Source: Oopsacas minuta
Taxonomy: Eukaryota > Porifera > Hexactinellida > Lyssacinosida > Leucopsacidae
Reading direction: 5' to 3'
DNA: 64,000 nucleotides
NCBI GenBank assembly: GCA_024704765.1
Contig: JAKMXF010000315.1
Span: forward strand, 211,084-275,083
Made by a program: the position numbers and the translations under genes. Shown here piece after piece: positions 23,640 through 36,059 of the stretch; the first letter of the stretch is position 1; each line of letters starts with the position of its first letter. A model generated the notes under the pieces. That model was given only the letters and a program-made list of their open reading frames with translations, searched no databases and was not told the DNA's origin.

Positions 23640-23899
23640 GTAAGTATACTGCTGTTGCTGTTACTGGCGATTATGCAGATTTCCAGTATATTTCAGATCG
23701 TTTGTACGAAAAAGTTCGTCAGGCTGAACTAATGGATGATAAACTTCAAATTGGTCCTCGTGAGATATTTTCTTGGTTAAATAGAGTTTTGTATTACCGT
23801 AGAACCCAACTCAATCCACTTTGGATCAATCTAATAGTTGCTGGGATTGATAGAATTTCGTGTTCTGAAAACAAAACTTTCCTCGCATATATTGATATG
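23640..23899 (+). CDS. psmb4: proteasome subunit beta type-4, internal exon
   Basis: Host gene exon. Beta-4 is a non-catalytic subunit of the 20S proteasome core, which degrades ubiquitin-tagged proteins in nucleus and cytosol. The exon encodes KYTAVAVTGDYADFQYI, then GPREIFSWLNRVLYYRR and TQLNPLWINLIVAGIDR, ending FLAYIDM. TGDYADFQ, the SWL...RR..LNPLW block and the YIDM motif are distinctive of beta-4. The acceptor is TTTTTTAG at 23632-23639 and the donor GTAATT follows at 23900; the exon ends in phase 0. Open frame upstream to 23390 is intron read-through, not coding. Earlier exons, with the start codon, were not located in this window. Confidence 0.88.
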
Positions 23900-26800
23900 G
23901 TAATTTATATATATTTCAATATATTATTTACTGGCCTCACAATTCGTGGTTCTAACTATTTCGTATCTAATTGGCTTTGAATACCTTGTTTTTATCATAT
24001 ATGTAATTATATAATTTTACATATTAGCAGAAATGGAACTCATATTCAATCGTTAGATTTCTTACGAATCTTTCGATTTAGACCTCTGCAGGCCGAGTCC
24101 TTATAAACGGAATCTCTGGCATCCCCAAAATCATTGAATCCAGATTACCTAAGCACCTTTCTTATTGAATTTATTTTTGATAACATGAAATTTCATGGTA
24201 TAATTTTTTAGATGCTGTTCCTTTATGCCTTTTCATTCTGCCATGGGTACAAATTTTGGCGCTTTGCGAAATATACCATACTTGTATCTCGTTATCTAAA
24301 TATTATATACTTACATATGCCCATTCCAATTCCTGAGATTTTGGAAACGCTATGCTTCAATCTAGTTATCCACTCAAGGAATCCAGACCCCAAGTTCTTT
24401 CTAAGTACTATTTTCAGATTCAGAGGAAATTTGTCAGGTCCTATTTTGGCTTAAACAATGCGGGCATCGGAAGATTTCCCATAGAATATTATGGGTTTGG
24501 TGGGCTATCAGGCTAGTGAGTCTTGAAATTGTATTTTTAGTATTCAGTGTAATTATTTGGCCTGAGGTGGGAACAATCTTTCTTTTAGAGACTACTACCC
24601 TTGTTGAGTCCATTGGTAGCACTCAAAATCTCAAAATTCCTACTGGTCTACCGCAGTGTGTCCAAATTTTTGAGTTCCTACACCCAAAGAAGTAAGATAT
24701 ATGTCTAAAATTCGCTAAGCTTCTAGATAACTTCATTGGTTGGGAGTTTTCTGATCATAAGACCTAGTGAACTCTATGTAAATGTAAATGCTCTAAGCCC
24801 TTTAGTCGAAAATTATGACGTATTTGACACCCGATGATTTTCAAAAATTCACCAAGTGATTTCAAGATTTGCTATATTTATACCATATATATATATCAAG
24901 TAAATGTGAGTATTGACTATTAAAGAGTCTGTCCTCTTTAATTTTATCACTTTCATCAGTTTCTTATCCAGTTTGTGCTAGTGACATTTTGGTAGCACAC
25001 TCGACTACGCATTGAGGCACACACATGTAGAACCACTGCACTACTAGGAGCTAGTTGGCCTTAACACTATTGTATAACTTTATTATTTTGAAAATGTTTC
25101 AACTGTTATTCGGACAGGTCACGCCAATTTTGAATTTTGGTCAATGATACTCGAAAATCCATGAGCCATGAGAATAATGAATTGTAATTCGAACTAAATT
25201 TAGTTTAATTAATATAATACCTTTATCAGTTAATAATATTAGATAATGAAGGTCCCACATGATTTTTGGTAAAGGTCCCCACTGTTAGATACAAAATCAA
25301 AACTTTTCGCCTATGGACCCGACTATTCCCGCCCAACAACCTACAACCCATTCGTAGAATATCCGAATTTGGCCAGAAAAGTGAAGGTTCGATACTCAGC
25401 ATTCAGCCAATTAGTGAATGCTATCAGTGGAACATACATAAAGTGACATCTTTGAGATATGAAAATTCTGTCGGTTTAGCAAGTTGTTCAATTATGCTTA
25501 TGAATTTGTTATTGTCTGAATCTATTTCATGTCAGAATCACTTTCGAATTATATAGGTCTTCCAGATCATGCAGATTTCGCTGAACTTGATACAAATTGC
25601 TTATCCTAACGGAAATTCCATTTGACAATATTCTGTATTCAGTTCGTCGTAGCAAGGATACCATGTAGCACTACATATATGGCTCCGAGAAGGAACTTTA
25701 AGGAAAAATCAAGGATACAATTAACATATATATAATTTCTGCCTGTAGTTGGAGTAAGGTTCTCTCTGAGAACAGCGTATATGAGTACTTACCAGATTAA
25801 TAGCATTATATTCCAATCACTCTCAATTTTCTTAAATTTTATCTAGGAACTGAAACAATATCGAAAATGGGGGAGGGGGGACTTGGCTCGCCTATTTTGC
25901 AAGTTCTACGCCTATGCCTCTCAGTCGACCTTAAATTAATTGTTTTAATGTTTGTTTACAGTTTTTGAAACTGGCTACTAGGACTTAATCTGAAGTGAAA
26001 ACAGTAAATTCATAGAATTTATTTCGATATTTGGCCATTTTAACACGGACATCCCCAGGACTCTTCGCCTAGGAGCGGAAAATATATCACTAGGGGGGGG
26101 GCGGCACGAAATTACTGGGGGTCAGGACGAGAGGCAAGGTGTTTTCATCCGTTTTACAAGAGGTATTCAAAGTAGCGGATCTATAAATTCATAGTTGAGT
26201 ATAACCTTGGCGTCCTGTTGGTTTGATAGCTGGTAGTCAATATATTCGAAACGTTGATCTATGTGACTTGTAATAATCAATGAGGTCCTGGAACGAGATC
26301 CATCGCTAGAAATAACATTTTGTTTTTCAATTGACAAATATAATTGATATTTTCTGGATCCTTTGGTGCCTCCCGTTTACATATAGCACGATGGCACTAC
26401 GGCATTAGGCCGTGCCCTTGCAAGTATTCCTGTGGATTCGGAGCGTAGACCCTGGATAATAAGCAATGATTGCTACGTATTAATTAACTTTCTACTGACA
26501 AGTAGTTGAAACAATTTATCATAACTGCCTAATACACATCTTTTGGAGAATTGTGCCACTGAATTAGTGCTTTGTATATCTGAATAACATACATTTGTTC
26601 AGGGTAATCATCGAAAAGTTATATTGAGTTGCATACATCAAAATTAAATAACACTCCATTCATAATTGAATTTATGCCAAAAAGATGCTCCGGTGCACAG
26701 GTTACCAATCAAATTATGCCCCGGAGCACGATATTTGCCATAACGGGCTTTGCTCCCAATTCCAGTTCAGCGACGCCCGGTATTTGAATCTAATTTGCTA

Positions 26801-26988
26801 ATGTATGCGACTCCCAAATTTAATGTTGGACAAAGTACCTATGTGTAAATTGTACCAATCACTTATACTTGATGTCTACTAATCGAAGATTTCACATTCT
26901 TCCAGGAGCATTTCAAAATCGCATCTTGAATTCATGTGGTTGAAAATTGTGACTGTACCAGTAAGTTGAAATCTCTGACTCTTTATAG

Positions 26989-29059
26989 CAGTGTTTCCCA
27001 ACATTTACTAATTTAACGCCCCCTTATCGGCTTGATACTTACAGAACGTCCCCTACTTAATACTTTATTGAATCAGTTTTAATTATTGACTATATGGAAT
27101 TTAGAAGATTGACTGATATTTTATCTAGGGACTAATCTAAGTATCAGTATACGTTGGAACATGTGATCTCTAACTTTGGTGGACCTTTGCTAGTTTGAAT
27201 ACATCCGGTTCTAACTGCGTCAGAAAGAGTCTCAAGTCGACTCTTGTTGCTATTTCCGGTCGATTTCTTTGTTTTGTGAGCAGATTAACTACTGTATTGA
27301 ATCCCTTTTCGACAAGATATGATGATGGAAATGCAACGAACATTAATTTTACAGTTTGAAAAATATGGGGATAGCATTCAGAGACTTCTTTCTTCATCCA
27401 GAATGCACTATATCCTCATTGGGTGAATATGGCATTGCATTCGATATCATTCTTCAAGTCGATGAATTCTTCTTGACATTGTGGATCCAAAGTTTCTATA
27501 TTTGTTCCAAATGGATTTATAACAAAATTAGCGATAACAAACTCGGTTAAATGTTTGAATCGAATCAACAAATCTTCGCTAAGGGAATCAACATGTGAAC
27601 AGTAAATATGAATGTTGTCCTCCGTAATGATGTTATTATTTGTCATATCCAGTTCACTTAAACAAGGTAACTGCCCAAATTCACGACACGTCATATTCTT
27701 TCGGTACAAGGTTAGTTTACTTAAGAATGATAGAACAACATCCTTCCCTTGTATAAGAGTGGTATTTTCCCTTGTATCTGCTTATTCATTATATTCAGTT
27801 AAGTAATCAACATCAGTCCTTATCATTTTAGCCTTTTCTCAGAGTTGAATCGTATTCTTCTAGAAACTCGACTATAGAATCAAACAGTTAATGGAATCGT
27901 TTCAAACAATTACCTTTAGAAAGCCACCCAACTTCAGTAAGAAGAAGGAGGCGTTTGTAATCTTCATCATTGTTTGAACAAAGTTGCTGAAAGATGCGAT
28001 CATTCAGTGAGTTCTTTTTGATTTTGTTCGTAGCAGTAATCACGATTTGTAAAGACAGGTGAAGATTAGGTGTTGGGTGCTTGGCGATCAAATGTTGACG
28101 ATGTATGACACAATGAATAGAGAAAACATTCGGAATAACTTATTTCAGATGAGCTATCAAACTACGATGGCGCTCCATCAGTAGCATATGTAGTAATATT
28201 TCCTATTTCTACGTTCTTCTCTTCACAAAATTGCTTTACCACAGTATATACTGTCTCACCCCTAGTATCTACACTAGACGCATCTTGATGCATGACAGTA
28301 GATTTAACCTCTCTTATAGCTGGAAGGACGAGCTTTTCACCTATTGTATGAGGCTTTCCACATTTGGCGATTGAAAGAGATATATTGTAAGAAGCAACAA
28401 GACCATCGTCACTTTTAGTGGTAATGTTGTTAATCTACCATCTATGGAATTAGGATTTGTAAACTGCTTGCTTAAAGTCTGGAAATATTTGATGTCCTTG
28501 TCTTTCTCATCAAGGTATTCTTTTTCATGTAGCCGCACATAGGTGAAGGTTTCATGCCCTCATTAGAGAACGCTTGATTGTAGAGTAAACACAAGGGTAA
28601 TTGTTGATTAGTAGATTAAGCGATGAAACTAAATTTCAGATAATCTATGGAGTATTGACAGCATTTTTTCTTTGGATTTTTAGCCATGATTGGATATGCA
28701 AGAAAAAGACGTGTCTACTATTGAGGTAATTAATGAAATAACATGGTATGATCACTTTTTATAACTTCTTTGGTTAGAAGCCGTCTGAACTGTTAATTTA
28801 CCACAACAAACAATATCATTGAAGGCATTGATTGATTGTTAATGGTGAATAATTAGTTCTTCTTGTGGGCACCGTTTTAGAATTGTCATTATGGGTAAAG
28901 TACATAACATAATAATGATGCAATAGTATTTCACAAAATTTACAGATGTTAGAATAAACCTTCATCCAACAGCTCATTATCTCTCAGCGCCCCACACAGC
29001 GTCCCTTGAGGCAAGTAAACGCCCCCGGGGTGCGTTTGAGCCCCCGTTAGGAACCACTG
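26989..29059 (-). mobile_element. hAT element relic in psmb4 intron
   Basis: The ends are imperfect inverted repeats: the left starts CAGTGTTTCCCAACAT and the reverse complement of the right starts CAGTGGTTCCTAACGG. The 8 bp flanks CTTTATAG (26981-26988) and ATTTATGG (29060-29067) match at 6 of 8 positions, fitting an old 8 bp hAT duplication. The total is 2071 bp. The minus strand carries transposase remnants. It lies antisense to psmb4. Confidence 0.85.
27170..28538 (-). pseudogene. hAT transposase relic (SCAND3/ZBED-like)
   Basis: Several minus-strand fragments follow hAT order. Near 28420-28340 is SIAKCGKPHTIGEKLVLPAI. Near 28200 is YATDGAPS with the second catalytic aspartate. Near 28090-27890 a frame runs to LLLLTEVGWLSKGNCLKRFH. 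At 27709-27416 there is a charged central part, and at 27397-27170 the C-terminal dimerisation region SSYLVEKGFNTVVNLLTKQR ends the protein. The WLSKG and SYL.E.GF blocks are typical of the SCAND3/ZBED5-type hAT group. Numerous stops and frameshifts make it inactive; the N-terminal BED finger is not recognisable. Confidence 0.83.
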
Positions 29060-31150
29060 ATTTATGGCTTCAAAATATGAGTTTTTTCCGGATGCTTATA
29101 ATGATATTGTCGTGCATAGTGTAATATTTAGCAAGTACCTCCTTTAAGTCAAATTTAACATTGTTGTATAATTTTAGCTGAATAACACTAATTACCTAGA
29201 TTGATTAATACTTTTCGTTACAAATTTAGAATCTAAATACCATTCTTTCTAGCCTCTATAATTGCTATGATACTTATTTGACCAATATTATTTCAGTGAC
29301 TTGTTCTTCTTGGACGATATGTGATTGTTTACAAATACCTTAGCATTCTAATATGGGATACTTGTATTTGAAGATACTTAGGTTGATATATGCGACACCA
29401 TTCATCCAAAACTTTAGGTCCTGACCTATTACTTGACTGTTGGTTAGTAATCTCTACACTTCGTGCTTCAAACATTAAGAGAATCTCAAAATCGTCGAAA
29501 TTTAGGAAAGTTTGATTTTTGTACACTCATAATGGTGAAATAATTGCATGATGAGTTTGCATTTGGCCCAAATCATGAAGTTAGAACAACTTTCATATTG
29601 AGCTGTACCTGTGGCTGATAATTTACATTCCAACATTTACATATATTGGCTGAGGAGTAGCTAATAGTCTGATTTTTCTAAATTCCAAATTGCTATTAAG
29701 TACTTAATAATTTCGTTATAGATATGAACCTTATTACAAAAATTCCAACATATCTGATCCATGCCCAAAATACCTACGTACCCCAAAAATCAGACCTGGT
29801 CATGTAATTTCTTCAATCAATTTTGAGCATGTAAACATATAGTATAGCAGGTATATAAATACAGAATAATCATAGATTTGAGCAATTACCTAATCTAATT
29901 TGATATTTATAATTACGTGTGACCTTGTTAACAAATTTGGGGCTAATATCCATTATTATTTCATATTCTATTGTCCATCGTATGTAATTCCTACTTTATT
30001 TCTTTTCCATTTACATTAGACATACATACCATACGACTCCCAATATATTTAATTTTTTGATAAAACTAGAACTTTTCTAATCACAAATAATATTACTTAC
30101 TATATTTGTGCTTTGTCTCTCTGCCTCAGTCCCCTCTTATCATCACTCATTTCATGGTCTATATCGGCCCTTGATGCACATTTGTTTATTGTTTGGCACT
30201 ATAACATCAATATGCTTAATAACTTACAGTCTGGCTGTTCAGGAATTTTTCGTAATTTTCAAATCCTCTCTTTTTACTAGATTGTAGCCCTGCGTTTGCT
30301 TGATTTAAAGTTTAATGAGCTATCATCACATTAGTGATATTTAAATTCTTGCCACATACTGTAGAGCAGTAACAAGCACACTTCAATTGATCAGTAAAAC
30401 CTACACAGATGTATCCATCACCAAAGTCACTCAGGTTAACAAATACCAATTTTATTTGTAGCTCTAAACTTGGTCCGACTGAAACATAACCAACCAGACC
30501 CTCCCCTACGGCTATGTATTGTTATTCACTACTTCCTTTCGCATGTGTCTGCTTTTGTTCAGAAAATCGAACTGAGTCACATTATTTTCAATTTCAACAA
30601 CGAAATTTTCATTACAAATACATCTGATATGAGTGTTAAAAGATTTGTAACATTTATTCTAATTTACACTAACTGAACAAAAGTACTTGAACACCACTAA
30701 AACTACAATTGTTTTCTTGGTTATACCGCGATTATTTCAATATACATACGATAATATACCTGACAGAATTTTTTGGCTATGTTACCCAACATTGTCTTGA
30801 GTACACAGTGTACCAAAATCGTCATTATGGCGTATTAGGGATTTACATAAATTATAGTACAGATCAGCATCATATATCTATTATACACATGTTGTAAATC
30901 GAGACTAGATCCCAAAATATGATTACTTTTCCAAAGCATACCTGTAAATATGTATTATACTGAATCGCAGTTACTTTTTTGGATTTAATATTATGGGTAA
31001 TTTACATTCCTGGCACATGTCTGGATTAGTGACACCAGAAATAGATACATTTTGAAAATCTATTGAGACTCTCTAAACTGAATTGCAAATATTTGCATAG
31101 GTGGGAATGCCATCTATTTTTCGCTACATCTCTGTTCACAGACTAAGTGG

Positions 31151-31152
<2 letters not shown>

Positions 31153-31186
<34 letters not shown>
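31153..31186. repeat. (AT)n microsatellite
   Basis: About 34 bases of uninterrupted AT dinucleotides inside the psmb4 intron. Confidence 0.95.
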
Positions 31187-31564
31187 TTGATATATTACAT
31201 GTCTGCCACAATTATTACACATAATCAAATGGTATATTATCACTAATATTTGCTCTAAACAATACAAAATATTTATTCTGGGGTAATACAGACCCTGTAG
31301 ATTTTCACATTATTATCAGATTTACAATTGTATATTTAGTGTTGCTCAGGTACTTTCTTTCAGTTATTGTATTTTTATATAATATTCTTATCTCAAAGAC
31401 ATCATTATATGAGTTTTTTGTTAGTTAGCTATTATGATATGGAATGAAATCATTTTATCCCGTTGGTGTTTTTATTTTTACTATATTCTTTAATATTGAC
31501 TGTAAATACTATACAATATATTTGTTCTTTCTAATGGTTCACACGTGTCTTCTTTTATGTTCAG

Positions 31565-31852
31565 GTTGGTACAGCTTATCAAGACGATAATATCGCTACT
31601 GGAATTGGTAGTTACCTTGTGAAGCCATTATTGAGAAAGGCCCTATACAATCAAGACGGTAGAATTATTGTTGATATGGATCGTGGAAAGCAATTAATTT
31701 CTGAATGTATGAAGGTCTTATTTTACCGTGACTGCCGTGCGTATCCAAATTATCTTACTGCTTCAATTTCTCTGAATGGTGCTGAGTTAAACGAGTCAGC
31801 ACAGGATTTTGGAAATTGGTCTATCGCTGATTATGTTCATGGTTATGATTAG
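31565..31852 (+). CDS. psmb4: proteasome subunit beta type-4, last coding exon
   Basis: Continues in phase 0 from the exon ending at 23899: YIDM joins VGTAYQDDNIATGIGSYL, then LVKPLLRKALYN, the helix GKQLISECMKVLFYRDCRAY and the C-terminal strand SIADYVHGYD before TAG at 31850-31852. It lies downstream of a TTCAG acceptor. The ATG.G.YL...LR block and LFYRD.R.Y motif are hallmarks of beta-4 C-termini. No frame damage is seen, so this is likely the functional gene. No canonical AATAAA was noted just downstream. A hAT relic begins only 264 bases after the stop codon. Confidence 0.9.
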   Translation, partial: VGTAYQDDNIATGIGSYLVKPLLRKALYNQDGRIIVDMDRGKQLISECMKVLFYRDCRAYPNYLTASISLNGAELNESAQDFGNWSIADYVHGYD

Positions 31853-32115
31853 ACATATTTTCGCATTGTATCTAATTTCTTTATCCTGATGTATTTAGTA
31901 AAATATTTTCTATGTTTCGTTTCTTGATTGAGGGAAATGAACTCCTAACCTAGCAAGGATACTTTCATTGGTATTTTTTCACAATGGACTACTAACATAT
32001 TCCATCAATTTAAGTAACCAAATATTTCAGCGTCACAATGGTGCCAATATTTTCCATAGTATTATTCTTATGCAAGCTCCTTGTACCTTGTATGTATATT
32101 TTTGACGCTATATAT

Positions 32116-34581
32116 TGGTGGTCTTCAAACATTTTTCTCAGCGTACCTCCTAGCTATTTTTAACTTTACGCGTATCCCCAAGTCCCCAACATCTGATTTT
32201 TACATATAGTATTATATATTCTTAAGTAATATTCGAGTGAATAATATAGAATGATGATAATTCCTATTCAATTACTCCTGAATAGATATCTACTCTAAAG
32301 TCTAAAGGTATTCCTGAACCTAATAGGATGAATGGTGCTAATACAGCTCTAAAATTTGACTAATTCTGAGCCTAATTTTGGTCAATGCTAGTATCAGAGA
32401 TGGTCCTGGATCCAGGCGATTTCTGAGTTTTGTTTTAATTGTAGTGATTGCAGAGAAACCTTGTTCGCATAAGTATGTTGAGTGAAATGAAGTAACTGAG
32501 TAGTTGAACATTACTGATATTTTTGTATTCAAGGCTAGCAAATGTCCAAAACTGACACAAAGCATGTTATGTAAAACAGTTCTCATGGGAGCTGTCAACA
32601 GACAATTCAAGCAAATTATCTTTTAGTTTATTACTAAGATTCGCTTCAGAAATTGACTGAGTCGCAAAGGATTATTACTCTAAGTATTCGTTAAATCTTT
32701 TAGAGCAATTTCAGGAATATACTTCAGAAAAGTATTTGCAAGTATTGTTAAGTGATTGCTAATTATTATCATCACTCTTCCTGTGAGAACTACTTCATTT
32801 TCAATGATAAGATTACTGAGCGATTCAAAAGTGGCGATATCTCCTTTTTCAACTTGAGTAATCCAAAACAATACTTTCTTGTAAAAGCCTTTCACTTTGT
32901 CATGTGCCTGAAAAATGTTAACATCAAATCCTTGTCCCTGAAGATTTAGCTCTTTAATTTTACTGAATACGTCTGCAAGATAGGATAATTGAAAAACCCA
33001 TTCTTCGTCCAAAAAATGAACTTTCAAATCAGATTTCATATCTGAAAGAAAAGTACATACTTCATGTCTCATTTCAAAAAGTCTTGTCAAGACTCGCCCT
33101 CTCGATAACCACCTGACCTCAGTATGCAACAATAATTGCGTGTGGTTTCCCCCCATTTCTTCACACATGATTTTAAATAGACGTGAATTCAATGCTCTTG
33201 ATTTGATATAAATGACAATTTTAACAGCATCATCCAGTACCATGTGTAATTTTGGCTCATTTTCTTAGTTGCCAAAGCTTGTTTGTGAATCGCGCAATGT
33301 TGCCATTTTAAGTTTGGATTTACTGACTTAAGGCGAGCAATAAGACCATTTGTGTGTCCTGTCATGAGGTAGCGCCATCTGAAGATGTACTGGTACACCA
33401 TTACCATTTGAAATCACATTCAGCTCTTATGTGACCATCGAGTACTTCAAATATTTTCTTCTCCAGTGGTTTTTCCGAGTTAACTTTTAGATGCCAATAT
33501 TTGATCATTAATACCTTCATCACAGCAGCACACATACATCAGTAATTGAGCCTGGTTTGAGATATCAGTCGATTCATCAAGTTGTAGTGCAAAACGTTTA
33601 TCTTGTTTAATCTTCTCTATAACTTGTTGTGAGACATCACACACCATTTCTTCAATTCTGCGAGCCATCGTTGTACAGAAAATGGTATTGACTTGATAGC
33701 ATAGACAGCTGCAGCACCTAGCATGTTTTCAGCTATTATCACAGCACCTGGAATTATTAGATTTTCTGCGATTGAATAGTCCTTCTTAGCTCTAGCTGTC
33801 CAAAATGCTAATTCATATGATGTTTTTGTGATATCTTATTAGACTGTGAAAAATTACTTATAATGCTTCTTGACTTAATAATTTCACTAGCCTTTCATTT
33901 GAAATTTTCTATAGTTTATTTTGTAGTTCCTTGTGTTTTGTGACAAAATGGCTCCGTAAAAGAGATGGCTTCATATTATTTTTTGACACAGTTTGGTTGC
34001 AAATAATGCAAAGTGGTAATGCAGGATCACTGTTGGTAGAAACAAACCCAAATCTATTATATGATCCATTGCATTGTCTTCTTTTTGTTTTTACTTCTGT
34101 TTTAGTTCTTTTAGTTACTCTCATTACCCCAGGAGATTCCGAATATGACCTTTCACTACTTGACTCAACTTGTAAAACCGCACCCTCTTTAGAATCACAT
34201 CCCATATCTATCTGAAATTCATTCATGCTAATAAAACAAATTATAAGAAAAACACAATTGTAGGAGGTGGCACTTATCTACGTAAACTCGGCAAATAGAT
34301 AGAATATAGACTCGAATCTGTTAAGTACAGGAAAAAGTAAAAGATTGGTCAGTAAAATACATATTTTGCAACAAGTTTAGCTTCAGGAATCAGGAATGTA
34401 AACGAAGGGAATAACAATACTTACCTAACGTACTTTTATTCAGAAACAATTATGGTTGAATAAAATCTTTTTACTGGATGCTGAAATATCACATATATAC
34501 TTTACCGACTCGTCTCAAGTCTCAAAGAGAGCTGGTGTACCCCCATGAGAAGCCTCGCATATCACAGTTTAAAGATCACTG
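32116..34581 (-). mobile_element. hAT element relic with perfect 8 bp duplication
   Basis: Imperfect TIRs: the left starts TGGTGGTCTTCAAAC and the reverse complement of the right starts CAGTGATCTTTAAAC. CTATATAT flanks both ends exactly (32108-32115 and 34582-34589), an 8 bp hAT target duplication. The 2466 bp element encodes a broken minus-strand transposase. It lies just behind the 3' end of psmb4 in opposite orientation. Confidence 0.92.
32338..34226 (-). pseudogene. hAT transposase relic (ZBED5-like)
   Basis: Minus-strand order. The N-terminus (34226-33909) ends in a BED-type zinc finger, with LPLCIICNQT and HFVTKHKE supplying the C2 and H residues. 33668-33480 holds KRFALQLDESTDISNQAQLL with the first catalytic aspartate. 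33407-33189 holds the CAIHKQAL C..H motif. 33243-32680 holds LLLHTEVRWLSRGRVLTRLF and DVFSKIKELNLQGQG. 32610-32338 is the C-terminal dimerisation region STYLCEQGFSAI and LRNRLDPG. All hAT landmarks are recognisable, but frameshifts separate the pieces. This resembles the ZBED5-type hAT group known in many animals. Confidence 0.88.
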
Positions 34582-34589
34582 CTATATAT

Positions 34590-35589
34590 TATATACCGCC
34601 TTTAAGATTTGAAATTATTTGGGTAATCGATGTGATTACTTAACGAAATAAGGGCGCATCTACTGTTTTTGTGCAATTTTCTACCCACAAGAAGTGAACT
34701 TTACCATAATTTCTTCATCCATCCACGGATTCCAAAGTTGTGCAAATGGAATGCATAATTGCTAAAGTTTCAAAGACTTTCTTGTACAAATGAAATCTTA
34801 ATTTTTGTCCCCTATGTTCGGAAAAGAGATCAGCAATTCATATATAGAAAATATACCGTTTCAGCTACTAAACATTTTCTGCTTCGAGAGTACAGTTCTT
34901 AATCTTCATGTTTACCCAATTTTTCTCTGTACAGCGATTTGATATCAATAATTTATTCATAATAACTAGACTAACAATATTGAATCATTTTTACCAATGA
35001 AAATTTAACTCAAATGTGAAGTTTCTGATCACTTATTACGCCAAAGAGTGCTAAAAACAGATGTAAATAATCTGAAAATGATCTTTCCTATATGTTCAAG
35101 GTCGTACAGTAACACCATACTTAAGTTTTGACTAATTTGTATTAGCGTACATCGTTGTCTCCATTAAACGATTATGATTATTTCAGTATTTAAATCTAGT
35201 TTTTCATGGTCGCATGACCAGATATGTCTTATTTACATACTACTAATCCTGATTTATCTAGGGTCTAGTAGAGATTTGGTTGTAGCATGGGTATAGTTCT
35301 GCTTCAAGATGTCATAGAATGCGTTACGCTATATACTTAGAAAGTAAGAAAATATAATTTAAATAATTATGCATGTGCTTATCACTGCGACCCATGCAAA
35401 ACATTTGGATATCCAACAGTGTGGTCATTATTGAGGGAATTATACACGGTAGAATAGCCAATGGAACCTGTGGCGAGTGAGCAACATTAATAATCTTAGT
35501 ATAGTTAATGTTAATCGCATCCGTGTTGTATTGTCATGGTTGTGATAATATTAAATTCCTATTTCTAAAACAAACCATTTAACAATGAT
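34590..35589. other. no gene recognised
   Basis: AT-rich spacer without supportable features. Confidence 0.4.
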
Positions 35590-36035
35590 CCTGAATAAAT
35601 ATATAATCGTTTAATTGGGATAGAAATCCCAATAAGCGCATATTATTCATAGTCGATTAATCGGGATAAGAGATCCTGAATAACCTATTATGAACTGTCA
35701 AATATTCGGTTAATCGGGATAAAATTTCCCGATTAACCGATTCAATGTCCCAATTATCGAAAGATTTTTCTATGTAATAATCTGTTCTCAAACCATTGGT
35801 CAGTTCAAGCTGATATCCCGATTATCCGAGTTCAGATTAAGCAGCTTCCATTGTATTCAAAAATTCTGACCAGATGTTGCTCGGTTAAATCTTGTTAATC
35901 GGGTCACTAGAACAGAATCAGAACCTTACAAATAGCGTGAATTACTCCAGCTATTCTAGCCTACACCTATATTCCTCTTAATCTGGTCAAAATTTCCCTG
36001 TCCCGATGTGACCTAATTAAGTTGAGTCTACTGTA
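35590..36035. repeat. pogo/Tigger-like MITE debris with TTAATCGGGAT motifs
   Basis: TTAATTGGGATAGAAATCCCAATAA (35611-35635) is self-complementary. TTAATCGGGATAA recurs at about 35657 and 35713, followed by its inverse TTTCCCGATTAACC at about 35726. TCCCGATTATCCGAG occurs near 35815 and TTAATCGGGTCACTAG near 35895. The right border read in reverse is CAGTAGACTCAACTTAATTA (near 36033), similar to the CAGTAGACTC-type ends of pogo/Tigger elements. There is no coding part. Classification rests only on these motifs. Confidence 0.45.
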
Positions 36036-36059
36036 TCATACTTCGATCCATTCCCTTCT

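Larger units (their letters stand above)
23900..31564 (+). other. psmb4: psmb4 intron, 7.7 kb
   Basis: Begins GTAATT and ends TTCAG. It contains a complete hAT relic (26989-29059) and an AT microsatellite (31153-31186). The stretches 23900-26988 and 29068-31152 show no supportable gene, only AT-rich sequence. Confidence 0.8.

Noticed and set aside
26660-26750. Short inverted motif GCTCCGG...CCGGAGC
   Set aside because: Too short and isolated to call an element or regulatory site.
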